A stretch of 64,000 nt of DNA from the NCBI RefSeq assembly GCF_030445035.2, contig NC_080685.1, positions 111,712,432 to 111,776,431 of the forward strand, written 5' to 3'. The DNA comes from Dasypus novemcinctus. Lineage: Eukaryota; Chordata; Mammalia; Cingulata; Dasypodidae. The notes below the pieces were generated by a model. It did not search any database. It was not told the DNA's origin and was given only the letters and a program-made list of their open reading frames with translations. Shown piece by piece: positions 30,026 through 41,610 of this stretch. The position numbers and the translations under genes are program-made. Numbering within the stretch: the first letter of the stretch is position 1; each line of letters starts with the position of its first letter.

Positions 30026-31960
30026 TCTCTTTCTGTATATTTTTAAAATACTCTGTGTTTACCCTGGGGTTTATATTGCACAACCTACATTTATAACCTA
30101 CTAATTTGAAAGACACCAACTTGGCATCAACAGGATACCTATTCTGAATCTTCATTTCTTCACACTACTCCAAGTCACTCTCTCCAGTGTTTTCCTTTCA
30201 ACCTGCAGAACTCCCTTTAGTAATTCTTGTAAGGCAGGCCTTTTGTTGACAAACTCTCAGTTTCTGTTTATCTGTGAATATTTTTAACTCTTCCTCATAT
30301 TGAAGGAGTTTTTCAGGATAAAGAATTTTTGGCTGGCAGTTTATCTTTCAGTACCTTAAATATATCATACCACTACCTTCTCACCTCCATGGGTTTTGAT
30401 AATAAATCAGCATACAGTCTTATTGTAGATTCCTTATATGTGAAGAATCCCTTTTCTCTTGCTGCTTCCAGAATTCTCTCTTTATCTGTGGCATTTGATA
30501 TTCTGACTAACATGTGTCTCAGAGTAGGCCTATTAGGATTTATCCTGTTTGGAACACTTTGTGCTTCTTAGACATATTTATTTATGTCTTTCTTAAGAGC
30601 TGGGAAATTTTGGACCATTATTTCCTCAAATATTCTTTCTTCCCCTTTCCCTTCTATTCTCCTTCTGTGACACCCATGATATGTATGTTTGTGTAGTTTG
30701 TGCTGTCAAACAAATTCCTGAGACACTGCTTAACTTTTTCCTTCCTTTTCCCTATCTGTTCTTTCAATTGCCCTGTTTTCTAGTTCACTGCTTCATTCTT
30801 GTGCTTGTTCAAATCTGTTGCTGTATGCCTCTAGTGTATTTTTAATCTCTACTGTTGTGCCTATCATCCCCATTATTTGTTATATTTCTCTGTAATACTT
30901 TCAAATTATTATTTATGCTCACACATTGTCTTAATATCCTTTATCTCTTTATCTATATTTTCCTTTATCTCCTTGAATTTAGGAGACTTGTTTGAACATC
31001 TTTGATTAGTTGTTCCAAAATTTGTGCCTCTGAAATTTTAATTTGTTCTCTTGATTGAGCCATGACTTCCTGTTTCATAATATGGCTTCCAACTTTTTGT
31101 GCGTATCTAGGCATCTGATTATCTTGACGAGTTAACTCTGAAGGTCAGGTTCTCCCTCTGGTCTAGGGATTTACAGATGATTGGCTTTGTGTTAAGGTTC
31201 TTCTTCGACACTTCATCCAACTTATTCTGGGCCCTTAGAATAGCCCCAGTTCAACTGATCAGATTTCTTCAGCTCTTATACATCTTGCCCTGGATATTTG
31301 GTACATCTGTTAAGACTGCCCCTTTTGTGTAACTGTTTCCCTTCCATGAAAAAACTTCCTTTCTTCTGTTCCTTTCCTAGGAATCTTGATCTGTTCTGTT
31401 TTTCTTCCCCAGAAAAATTTTTCACTCCAGTTCCTATGAGTTGTTTCATTCTCTCCATCACTCAGGGACCTATTTTCCTTACACTTTTTAGTAGTGGAAG
31501 ACTTTCCCGTCTTACAGCAGTGCAGTTGCACAGACACACATATCCTTTTTTTTCCACTTTATGAGGCTTTTCTACCTCCAGTTTCTTCATTGTTTGGTTA
31601 TCCTATCCTGGATAGCCAGATGGAGTCAATTCAGAAAGGTGAGTTGGCTAGAAAAGTCCGTTTTAGGTTCAGGGAGCCACTGACAGTAACAAGATTGAGT
31701 GAGTGTACTTGGCCACCACCATTCCATAGCATTTTCTCTTTTTTTGTCTCCTTTTCCTGGGGGGGCTCTTTTGTACACAGCACTCTCAGTGGCTTGTGTT
31801 CCACCCTGGGTCTCTGCAGACTTGGATCCCTGTGCCTGGATATGTGTGGGGTTCCAATTCACTACTGTGAGTCCTCTGCAGTCCACGTCCCCAGGGGAGA
31901 GTCACTGACTCTCTGGGGAGGTTTTTTCAGGAGATGCCTTACATCTCCGTGTTGATGACA
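30026..31960 (-). mobile_element. Old minus-strand L1: ORF1 and 5' UTR region
   Basis: Reverse complement of L1 ORF1 in order: 'tctcttgctgcttccagaattctctc', 'acatgtgtctcagagtaggcctattagg', 'gtgacacccatgatatgtatg', then the coiled-coil part, then a UTR-like region to about 31960. Many stops. It completes the old element that begins at 9228. Confidence 0.75.
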
Positions 31961-32353
31961 TCACCTCTATGTATGTTACTGAAGTTGTTAAGTTGGTAGT
32001 AAAGCAAAGAAGGTTGTTAGGAGATACTGAATATTACATTTAAGCCCCATGTAACCACAATATCAGAGAATACGCAAACTTACAGAGTCAGAAAGCAGAG
32101 TACAGGTTACCAGGGGTGAGGGGCAGGGACAATGGGATATTAATGCAAATGAATGTAGGTTTGGGGAGACTGGAAAGTTCTAGCAATGAATGGTGGTAAG
32201 GGACTGCAACATTGTGACTGTGATTAATCCCATCGAATCATGTGTTTGGGAGGGGTTGGCCTATTGCCATTAATCAATCAGAAGTTAGGCAGGACAGAAA
32301 CTTTAAAAATGATAGAAAAGCAAAGCAAAGATCTGCAAAATACATTTCTTTAC
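31961..32353. other. NVL intron 2, 5' part
   Basis: Intronic DNA including what looks like an old L1 3' UTR fragment (32040-32240, 'cagagtacaggttaccagggg'). No gene is seen. Confidence 0.5.
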
Positions 32354-32427
32354 CTGTACATTCTTTGCAAATCAGATGCTAAGACTCCAGTGTCCACATA
32401 TTTGCCACATCTGTTACTGGTAAGATA
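32354..32427 (-). CDS. NVL: NVL exon 2
   Basis: 74 nt between a TTTCGTTTCAG acceptor and a GTAAAG donor. It reads [24 protein letters not shown] plus AG, in phase with exon 1 (phase 0) and exon 3 (phase 2). Together with the surrounding exons it forms the N-terminal domain of NVL. The frame is intact. The intron that follows is 30.8 kb and carries the L1 and retroviral insertions. Confidence 0.95.
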
Positions 32428-33235
32428 CTGAAACGAAAATTTGATAAGTATAAAACATTCAGCATTTCAAACTCAGTGATTTTAATTGACAAACTGGAGA
32501 TCACACTATTTCAACATGTTATACTTTAATGCAAACTGTTCATTAATAAAGCACACCAGAATCACAAAATAATTGTCAAATCTAGAACCAGAGAATTAAC
32601 ATTACTAATCACTATAACAATGCAGTAATAACAGCATTAACTAGAATAGGAGTAATGCATTAAGAGAGGGCTTACTACCACCTAGATTCCCAAATTCCAT
32701 GCTGAGACACCCTGAAACACAACAGTAAACTCAAAAAACATCCATCAAGACGTATTTTAAATTCGAGGGAACCAATGATATTTAACACCTGTCAGACATT
32801 ATAAGAATTACTAGCTTGAGGCAATTCATGGCTTCAATATTAAATCACCATTTATTTCTTTTGATGATGGTATATCTTTGGGAAACAGGGTTTTCAGTGG
32901 CTGCTGTGATAACAAGCAAATGGCATGCAAAAATCATTGTGAAACAGTAAATAAAGGTGGCTATATCAATCTGATTTCAAAGTATGAGAAGTTGTGTACT
33001 ACCCAATAGGTACACAAATCCCATTAGTAGTTGTGGTTAAGAATGCAATATGAATATATTAATTTTCCTTTCAATTACTGCATATTATTATTTCAAACTA
33101 TGTTATTTTGGCCTAAATACTTATAAGCTGCTTGGACCAACTACTTAATAAATAGACCTATTAGGTATTTCTTTTGGCCTCGGAGTACCATGAAAAATTT
33201 ACTCAAAAACTAAGGGTGCCATGTATCAAAACTGT
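32428..33235. other. NVL intron 1, no gene seen
   Basis: AT-rich intronic DNA without recognisable coding sequence or young repeats. Confidence 0.5.
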
Positions 33236-33440
33236 TTGGGAACCTTTGCCCTAGGCACCATTCTAGGGGCTGTTTACACATTATATCTTTTAATCTTCAT
33301 CCCTACATTCTCTAAGAGTTAACTGATTAGTCTTGCCACTCTAGAGATGAGAAAGTTTAAATAATAACTTGCGCAGCAATACAAAATAAGTTGCAGGGCC
33401 AGAAGTGAAACCTGGACTAACTCAACAGTCTGTATTACCA
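33236..33440 (+). repeat. MIR (ancient mammalian SINE) fragment
   Basis: Diverged match to the MIR pattern: 'gcaccattctaggggctgtttacacattatatctttt', 'gatgagaaagtttaaataataacttgc', 'ggccagaagtgaaacctgg'. Confidence 0.7.
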
Positions 33441-33519
33441 ATCTGTGTCAATACTTGCTAGTTATTCAGTCCAACTTTCCCACTTCATATAACAATTTCT
33501 TCCTCAAGAATCACTAACA

Positions 33520-34015
33520 GGTGGCGGACTTGGCCCAGTGGTTAGGGCGTCTGCGATTCAAACCCTGGGCCTCCATGACCCGTGTGGAGCTGGCCCATGA
33601 GCAGTGCTGATGCGCGCAAGGAGTGCCCTGCCACGCAGGGGTGTCCCCCGCATAGGGGAGCCCCACGCGCAAGGAGTGCACCCCATAAGGAGAGCCACCC
33701 AGTGCAAAAGAAAGTGCAGCCTGCCCAGGAATGGCACCGCACACAGGGAGAGCTGACACAACAGTGACGAAACAAAAAGAAACACAAATTCCTGTGCCAC
33801 TGACAACAACAGAAGCGGACAAAAAGAACAACAGCAGCAAATGGACACATAGAACAGACAACTGGGGCAGGGGAAAAGGGAAAGAAATAAATTTTAAAAA
33901 TAAATAAATCTTAAAAAAAAAAAAAAAACAAACAGAACAGACAACCGGGGTGGGGGGGGGGGAGGGGAGGGAAGAGAAATAAATAATAAATCTTTAAAAA
34001 AAAAAAAAGAAAGAA
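33520..34015 (+). repeat. DAS-III-like SINE with double tail
   Basis: The body runs from 'ggtggcggacttggcccagtgg' to an A run at about 33925, followed by a second 'aacagacaaccggggtggggg' tail. The 13-bp duplication agaatcactaaca is exact at 33507-33519 and 34016-34028. Confidence 0.92.
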
Positions 34016-34140
34016 AGAATCACTAACACATGAATTTCTCCTATGACAAGAGACTCAGTACCCAAAATTGGATCATTCTGGTTTAAGCTGCTAAGTTTTG
34101 GGGTAATTTGTTATGCAGCAATAAATAACTAATACTCTAT

Positions 34141-35990
34141 TTTAAAAAAGGCAAATGAACTTACACCATAAACAAAAATTAAACCAAAATGGATCAAAGA
34201 TGTAAATTTAAGAACTAAAACCCTAAAATCCCTATCTTTATAGGGCAAACCTAAAACTCTATGTTTATAAGGGAAAATCTACATGAATTTAGATTTGGCA
34301 ATGGCTTCTTAAATATAACACAAAAAGCACAGGCAATAGGGAGCCAATGTAGCTTACTGGCTGAGCGCCTGCATCCCATGTATGAGATCCTGGGTTCAAT
34401 ACCTGGTGCTTCTTAAAAAAAAAAAAAAAACCAAGTTTTAGGAGCAGATGTGGCTCGGGTGGTTGCGCACCTGCTTCCCCCATGGTAGGTCCCAGGTTCA
34501 GTTCCCAGTGCCTCCTAAAAATAAACAACATGCAAAATAAATGAAAAAACCAACTCAGGGGAGCCAATGTGACTCAGTGGTTAAGCACTGGTTTCCCACA
34601 AACCAGGTCCTGGGTTCAATCCCCGGCCCCCAGTTCCTTGGCGGGGGTGGGGACACCACAGGCAACAAAAGAAAAAGAGATAAACTGGACTTGATTAAAA
34701 TTAAAAACTTTTGGGAAGTGGATGTGGCTCAACCAGTTGGGCGCCAACCTACCACAGAGGAGGTCTCATGTTTGGATCCTAGGGCCACCTAAAGAAGACA
34801 AGCAGACACCCACACTCCACCGCAATGAGCTAGACACCACACCTGCCGCAACGAGCACATGCCTAAATGAGGTGATACCAGCAGATGCTGCAGCCGTGGG
34901 GAGCAGATGTGGCTCAGGCCACTGGGTACTCACCTCCCATGCGGGAGGTCCCAGGTTTGGTTCCTGGTGCCTCCTGGAAAAGGCAAAGAAACAATGAGCA
35001 GACAGATGATAGACCCATGGGGGGGGGGGGAGTATATTAAAAATAAATAAAGCAAATAAATAAATCTTTAAAAAAAACTTTTGTGCAGGGGAATGGATGT
35101 AGCTCAGTGATTGAGCACCTGCTTCCCATGTATCAGGTCCTGGGTTCAATCTCCAGTACCTCCTAAAAAAATAACTTTTGTGCATCAAAGGACATTGTAC
35201 AAAGAAAAGGAAAAGACACACAGAATAGGAGAAAACAGTTGTATCTGATAAGGGTTTTATATACAGAATAAGTAAAGAACTCAACAACAAAAAAGACAAC
35301 CCAATTTAAAATAGGCAAATGACTTGAATTGACATTTGTCCAAAGAAGATAAAGCGTAGCTAATAAGCATATGAAATAATGATCAACATCATCAGCCATC
35401 AGGGAAATGCAAATCAAAACCACAATGAGATACCATTTCATACCCACTAGGATGCTATAACCAAAAACAGAAAATACCAAGTGTTGGTGAAGATGTGGAC
35501 ATAATGGGACCCTCATAAGTTGTTGGTAGAAGGGAAAATGGTGCAGATGCTATAGAAAACAATTTGGCAGTTCCTCAAAAAGTTAAATATAGAACTACCA
35601 TATGACCTGGCATTCCACTCAAAGAACTGAAAACGGACTCAAACTTGTACAATGTTCAGAGCAGCATTATTCACAACAGTTAAAAGGTGGACACAACTCA
35701 AGTATCCACCAACAGATGAGTGAACAAACAATGTGGTATATATATACACAATGGACTATTATTTGGCCATAAATTTGTGTGCAGATGCCCAAAATATACT
35801 ATTAAATGAAGAAAGTAAGCAGCAGAATAGATGCCATTGAGCCATTTGTGTGATTTTTTAAAAAAATGAACACAAAATTGTATACAATTGAAACTCTCCA
35901 TGGTTATCCCTGAAATAAGAAGTAGGTATGAGAAGAATATTTTTCATTTATTCCCTATTATCCCTTTTAGTTTAAACCATACGAACCTAT
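34141..35990 (+). mobile_element. Plus-strand L1 3' end with five or six SINE insertions
   Basis: L1 ORF2 C-terminal text on the plus strand: '...caaaatggatcaaagatgtaaatttaagaac', 'agggaaatgcaaatcaaaaccacaatgagat', 'gcagcattattcacaacag', 'acacaatggactattatttgg'. Small SINEs cut it at 34339-35168. Frames are broken. Confidence 0.8.
34339..35168 (+). repeat. Cluster of short DAS-I/II-like SINEs
   Basis: Six tRNA-like heads in the same orientation start near 34339, 34442, 34559, 34714, 34899 and 35089. Each has 'g(a/t)ggctca...' and a 'gg(t/g)tca/caggttc' B-box-like segment followed by 'cctcctaaaaa'. Most lack the long DAS-III body. Confidence 0.8.
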
Positions 35991-35999
35991 TACTTTTAT

Positions 36000-36960
36000 A
36001 ATGAACAAAGTAAAAATCAGCAGAGACCTGACAATGTCAAATACTGAAGGGCAGTCAAGTGTGGTGAGGACTTACAAGAGGCCACTGGATTTGGCAACTA
36101 GGAGTCATTGCTCAGGGACCTGAATAAGGAGGAGCCACTCATGTGAATATCCAGAAAAAGAGTAAATAACTCAGAGTGAAAGAATAACAACAGCAAAGGT
36201 CCTGTGCTTGGCAAGTTTTGAGAAGGCCAATATGGCTGAGTCAGAGTAAGCAGAGAGAGAGCAAAAGGAAACAAAACAAACCAAAAAAATAGACAAAAAC
36301 ATGTAGGATTGTTTAGGATTTTACTCTAAATGTCTAAGAGTACACTGAAGGATTTTGAGTAGGTCTCTGGGAAGTTCTGTCTTTTTCCTTTTAAAAGGAT
36401 CTCTCTGGCTGCTTTGTGGGGAAGAAACCTTAGGTAAAAGTAGAGCCACAGAAATCAGTTAAAAGCCTATTGCAATAGTCTAATGGAAAGATAGGGGTTT
36501 GGACTACGATGGTGGGAAGGGCAGATGGTAAAAAGTGGCTAGATTTGAAAGTATAATGAAGGTAAAGCCAACCAAATTGTTAATGAAAAAGAGAATGATT
36601 CTGCAGGTTTTTGGTCTTAACAACAGGATAGATGATATCATTTACTGGGATACAGAACTCTAGCAAAGGACAGGTCTGGAAGAGAAAAATAAAAGTTCAA
36701 CTTGGACGTGTTAGGTTGGACATTCAGGAGGAAATGTTGAGTAGCAACTGGATATACAAATCTGGAGTTCAAGAGGAAATGTGGAGTCATGAACATACAG
36801 ATGGAATTTAAATCTATCCCACCGGATGAGGTCACCTAGAAATGAGGATAGATAAGAAAGGAGTATAAAGATAAAGAGGAGATAAGAAGGCAGAGATTCA
36901 CGGCACTTCATCCGAAAATGAGATCGTGCACCGACAGATGAGAAAAACAAGGAGTAATCT
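36000..36960 (-). repeat. Ancient interspersed repeat, family uncertain
   Basis: Text such as 'aaaaggatctctctggctgctttgtgg', 'ggacattcaggaggaaatgttgagtagcaactgg' and 'cggatgaggtcacctagaaatgagg' resembles a very old element common to placental mammals. I cannot name the family with certainty or fix its strand. Confidence 0.4.
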
Positions 36961-37189
36961 CTCCTTCTAGCTCACTTTGCTTGCTAACTGCACCATTCCA
37001 AGGCACTTACCACACACTGCTTTCTACTGACGGTTATGAAAATGAAAAAACTCTAAGTATGGTACCGATTACAATGTTATCTGTTTTTACGATGCGTCTC
37101 CAACCTGACTTCAGGCTCTCTGAGAACAGAAATTAATGTATTCTTTATGGGCCCCAATGGACCTCGTAGGATGCGGGCATTTAAAGAAC

Positions 37190-38150
37190 ATTTCTGGCCA
37201 AACTTCACAAGACAGAACCTATAACTCAAAAGCTAACTCCACTTCAGTGATTTATCTACGGGCGCGGTGAACCAGGCCCACCCGGCTGCACCTTCCCACG
37301 GTCCGGGGCTCCTCCTACGGCGGGAAGAAAAAGCAGGCCCCTCCCCGGGCAGGAGTGGAATTAACTAGACTCACAACGAAACCCGAAGTAGGGCAGGCAG
37401 CTAGCCAACCTCCGCCTGGGAGTCGCCCGAGAGAGCCAGCGGCTCCCGGGGGCGGTGAGCGAGGACCGCTGCGAGGCCGAGCCGTGCTGGGTACATACCT
37501 GGATGACTCGCTGCTTCAGTTTACAATCCACAAACCTCGGCGGTCTCGGCTTCATCTCGCGCGTCCCGGAGGCCACAGGCGTGGGCTGCACTCCCCTGGC
37601 CTGGGCTCCACTCCGCTGGCCTGCGCTCTCTCCTCCACGTGAGGCCTGGAGGCTGCCCGTCTCAATCGCCTGTCTAGATGCATCCGAAATACGCTCCGCC
37701 CAGCCCAAGCCGTTCCACTCAGAACCGAAGTACAGAGAGTGATGAGAGTATTACTAGGAGAAGGAGAAGATTTGAAAACATCAGGGTGTTTCTAGGAGAA
37801 TTATTTTTACAGGCATTTCCGACCGGCCCCGGAAGAAGGACCCCTTTGACCACGCCCAAATTTATTGATTGCCTAGGCACGGGCCCGCGGAGTCTGCTGG
37901 GAGGTTCCCGCGCGTGCGCTTTGCGGCTCGGTCTTGATGTCTTGTTCATAAATGATGGTTTTGTGTGTTACCTTCCAGCATTTCTAGCCACACATTAGTC
38001 TTGACGAAAAATCTTAGCAAAACCACGGACAGTAGAAACTGAAAAGCTAGGGACGATTAAAACAATGAAAACATACAGCCACGTTTCTGCTTCTGCTTGC
38101 GTCTCCCGGTAGTTACCTACGTCGTTGCGGCCCAAAAAGGGAGCTGCGAG
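37190..38150 (-). promoter_or_regulatory. NVL promoter and CpG-rich region
   Basis: GC- and CpG-rich sequence around NVL exon 1 in an otherwise AT-rich window, with CCGGAAG (ETS-type) near 37840 and no TATA box where expected. The densest part is about 37250-37640, with a second patch at 37800-37940. NVL transcription should start upstream (above 37556) and run leftward. Confidence 0.75.
37499..37555 (-). CDS. NVL: NVL exon 1 (coding part)
   Basis: Nineteen codons from ATG (37553-37555), reading MKPRPPRFVDCKLKQRVIQ, then GTATGT donor. Human NVL begins almost identically. NVL is a AAA+ ATPase of the nucleolus needed for late 60S ribosome biogenesis and reported in telomerase assembly; this N-terminal end helps nucleolar targeting. 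The 5' UTR is upstream at 37556 and above; its extent cannot be fixed from the sequence. Confidence 0.95.
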
Positions 38151-38357
38151 TGAAAAGGAAGTACTGGTTTACCCAGATAATTAAGCCAGTTGTAAACTGT
38201 AAAAATAATTTGATTTTATGCTCTTAGCAACGGCTAATTTGTGAGCTCGTCCAGTGCAAGATTCTCATCTTGGCCTAGAAACTACCCAGAATTTTATTCA
38301 AGAGACTGCCCCCAAAAAATTTATGTGGAGACTCACAAACTGTCATTACTCATTAAA

Positions 38358-38566
38358 AGAATAAGCGGATGTGGCTTAAGCGGTTGAGGGCTGCTTTCCA
38401 CACGGGAGGCCCTGGCTTCAGCTCTGCACGCCTCCTGAAAAGAACAGATGAGCAGACAGTGAGCAAAAACAAGACCAACAAGCAGAAAACGAGCGCAAAC
38501 TACGAACAAAATCAATGAGCAAACAGGTGAAGGAGCCATGGGGGAGGGAGGGAATAAAAAATTAAT
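38358..38566 (+). repeat. DAS-type SINE
   Basis: Starts 'ataagcggatgtggcttaagcggttgagg', has an 'aacagatgagcagacagtgagc' body and ends '...gagggaataaaaaattaatta'. Confidence 0.85.
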
Positions 38567-38570
38567 TACC

Positions 38571-38740
38571 ACCCAAAGAACTTAAAACAGATATGTGTAT
38601 ACCCATGTTAATAGCTGCATTATTCACAGTAGCCAAAGGTGGACACACCAGTGCCCATGAACAGATGAATGAACAAAATGTATGTAAACACACCTTGTAA
38701 GTGTGAAGCCAGCGCTCAGCTGCTAAGTCACATCGGCTCC
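38571..38740 (+). mobile_element. L1 ORF2 C-terminal fragment
   Basis: 'gatatgtgtatacccatgttaatagctgcattattcacagtagccaaagg' matches the conserved L1 ORF2 3' end, with the typical 'gaacagatgaatgaac'. Short and broken. Confidence 0.7.
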
Positions 38741-38746
38741 CCTGAG

Positions 38747-38867
38747 TTGTTTTTTTTTTTCCTTTGTTTGCTTTTTGTTTTGTCTTTGTTTTTAGGAGGC
38801 ACCAGGAACGGGGACCTTCCATGTGGGAAGCAGGTGCTCAACTGCTTGAGCCACATGGGCTCCCCTT
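38747..38867 (-). repeat. Short DAS-type SINE
   Basis: Reverse complement of the DAS head ('cttgagccacatgggctcccc' at its right end) with a T-rich left end that is the A tail. Confidence 0.85.
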
Positions 38868-38869
38868 AA

Positions 38870-39859
38870 CAATTTTTGAACAAGTGGTCCCACAATTATG
38901 TAACTAGTCCACCCAAGTACTCTTAGTTGCTGGTTTCTTAAGAGCAGGGAATAACTGAAACTGTTTTAAGTGAGTTAATACTAGATATCAATAATAATAT
39001 GCTTGAACATTTTCCTTTGGGATTATTTCCAATAATCATTCCCCTGAAGAGAACTTTATATTAATTCCAGTGTTCAAATTTACGGTACTACACATCTGAA
39101 CCAAAAGGATTATTGAAGAGTAATCTGAGTGCATATATACATCTAAAGAATTTATGGCAGTTAATGAAATAGCTTCCATTTTTTCGTGGAGCCAACCCCA
39201 CCTAGTGGTAGTGGCACATTTCACGTTCTGTTCATCAAACCTTGCCCTCCCAAATTTTGTCTCACTAGGAAACATCTTGTCTAATTGTGTTCTATAATCA
39301 GGGTGACAAAACAAAAAATAAACAACAAAAAAACACACACCAAAAAACCCGAATATAATTAGAGTAAAGTGGTAAAGTTATGTCCTTTTTGCTCAGGATG
39401 ACCAGATTTTTTACTATTCCTTCAGCATAACTATGGAGTGTCCCCTTTCTCAAAAGGGTCCTAGTTTGGACAATAAATCATGTGATAGCCCTATGTATAA
39501 TAGCAACAGAGGGAAAACAGCAAAAGTTTACCATAGCAGAGGTCCCTTACTGACGTTGGTAAGGGATGTCTGAATGCTGCAAACTGAAGACAGTCTCTAC
39601 CCATGTTTTCAGAGGTAAAATAATTTTTTTTAAACTTTGTGTATTTATTTACTTATTTGGTAAAAGGCAAACAATTTAGTTTTCTAATCAAACTTTGAGA
39701 TGATTGCTTCACTCATGTACCTAAACATGAATAAAATCTTTAAAAATATTTTCAACTGGCATATTATATATTAATTCTACAAATATTTGTTGTTTACTAT
39801 GTGCCAGTTACTCCACTAAGATCAGAGGACACAATGGTGACCAAAACAGCTATGGTCTT
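38870..39859. other. Intergenic DNA, no gene seen
   Basis: AT-rich sequence between SINEs. Around 39765-39845 ('acaaatatttgttgtttactatgtgccagttactcc') it resembles an ancient MIR/L2-type repeat. No coding potential is recognised. Confidence 0.5.
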
Positions 39860-40211
39860 TTTCACCCCCCCCTTGTGACTTTTTGCATGCTGTCTGCTCT
39901 CTGTGTCCATTCGCTGTACGTTCTTCTGTGTCTGTATTTGTTTGTTTTATTTCCTCTCCCACCTTGCAGCTTGCTTGCTGTCTGCTCTCTGTGTCCGTTC
40001 GCTGAGGGCTCTTCTGTGTTCTCGCTTGTCTCCCTTCTTTTGTTGTGTCTCCTTTTGCTGGGTCAGCTCTCAGGAGTGTCTGTGGGCCTGGCGGCTCTCC
40101 GCAGCATGCTGGCGAGCCTGCCTTCACAAGGAAGCCCCGAGACGCCAACAGAGGGCCTCCCATAAGGTAGACGGGAGTGTGTCTGATCTGATTGAGCCAC
40201 AGCCGCTTCCC
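39860..40211 (-). repeat. DAS-type SINE with 14-bp target duplication
   Basis: Minus-strand copy ending (head) 'gattgagccacagccgcttccc'. The duplication acagctatggtctt is exact at 39846-39859 and 40212-40225. Confidence 0.93.
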
Positions 40212-40375
40212 ACAGCTATGGTCTTGAACCTTAAGTACTCTGAGAGGGACAGGCAGTGGACAAATAAATGAATAAATGTATTATAATAATGGGAAATGAT
40301 GGGAGGTTTTTTCATAGAAAATGGAACAGGGCCTTTCTCTTTCTCCCTATCTTACCAATAAAAGCAGACTCTCAT

Positions 40376-40560
40376 GGAGAGCAAATATAGCTCAAGCTGT
40401 TGAGCACCTGCTTCCCACACGGGAGGTCCCAGGTTCCATTCCCGATGCCTCCTAAAAACAAACAACAAATAAAAGGTAAAAACCAAAGCTCACATGGCTC
40501 AGTGTTTGCGCATTGGCTTCCCACTAATGAGGTCCCAGGTTCCATATCCAGCCCAAGTAA
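40376..40560 (+). repeat. Two short DAS-type SINEs
   Basis: Heads start near 40377 ('ggagagcaaatatagctcaagctgttgagcacc') and 40490 ('ctcacatggctcagtgtttgcgc'), the first with an A-rich tail 'cctcctaaaaacaaacaac'. Confidence 0.8.
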
Positions 40561-40619
40561 TAATTGTTAAGTGAGTAAATGCAAGTTGAGAAAAAATACT
40601 CAGGGTACTATGATGAAGA

Positions 40620-40960
40620 ATAACAAAGGGGCCTAATCCAGTCGAGTGGTCAGAGGAGGCCAGTAAGGTAAGACATTAAGGACAGAAGAGCCACCTGGAT
40701 TACAAAGAGAAGTCGAGAGAGAGTTTCAGGGAGAGAAAGAATCATGCATAAAGCCCAAAGGCAGTAAAAGAAGTTGAACTCTTCTGGGGTCAGAGAAGAG
40801 CCCTGTGTAGAACAAGAGTGTTTGTGATCTCGTGGAGCAGTAGGCAGTAGTAGGATCATGAAGAGCCTTCTAGCCAGTATGGGTTTGAACTTTTTCTAAG
40901 AGAAATGGGAAACCATTGATGGTTTATAAATACAGGAGTAATTTTTTTTTCCCATAAGGG
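40620..40960 (-). repeat. Ancient interspersed repeat, family uncertain
   Basis: 'ggatcatgaagagccttctagccagtatgggtttgaac' and 'gggaaaccattgatggttt' belong to the same kind of old placental repeat as at 36000-36960. Strand is a guess. Confidence 0.4.
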
Positions 40961-40998
40961 TCTTCACATGATTGGTTCGATTTTATTACTGGCTCATT

Positions 40999-41610
40999 TT
41001 TTTAAAAGATTTATTTATTTATTTATTTTTCCCTACCCCCTTTTTGTTTGCATTTGCTGTGTCTGCTTGTTATGTGCTGGTCTTTTATATAGAGAGGCTC
41101 CTTCTAGAAAAAACAATGAACAAGGGAAGCGGGTGTGGCTCAAGCGATTGAGCTCTTGCCTACCACATGGGAGGTCCATGGTTTGGTTCCCGGTGCCTCC
41201 TAAAGAAGACAGCAAGCTAGTGCATCAGACAGATGCAGCGAGCTGATGGAACAAGATGATGCAACAAGAGACACAAGAAGAAAAACATAATAAGAGATTC
41301 AACAAAAGCAGGGAGCAGCAGTTCCCAGTAAGACAAGCAAGACAGCAAGCTGTTGTGACGGGCAAGCACAGCAAGCTGACTCAACAATATCATGCAACAA
41401 GAGACACAAGAAGAGAAAACATAATGAGAAACATAAAAAAGCAGAGAACAGGGGTGGCTCAAGCGATTAGGCACCTCCCTCCCGCACTGGAGGTCCCGGG
41501 TTCAGTTCCCTGTGTCTCTGAAGGAAACAAGGAAGACGAACAGACATAGTAAGTGCAAATAACAAGGGGGTAGAGTAGAGCGAAATAAATAAATAAAATA
41601 AAATATTTTT
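40999..41610 (+). repeat. DAS SINE inserted in a minus-strand SINE fragment
   Basis: A T-rich minus-strand tail piece (about 40999-41120, 'tttatttatttatttatttttccc') is followed by a plus-strand copy from 41126 ('gggaagcgggtgtggctcaagcg') with a second head near 41453 and a long A/T tail ending about 41610. Confidence 0.8.

Noticed and set aside
29282-30096. Plus-strand frames of 242-254 codons
   Set aside because: They are antisense to the PTMS pseudogene; their Ser/Leu richness comes from its GAG/GAA-rich acidic tract.
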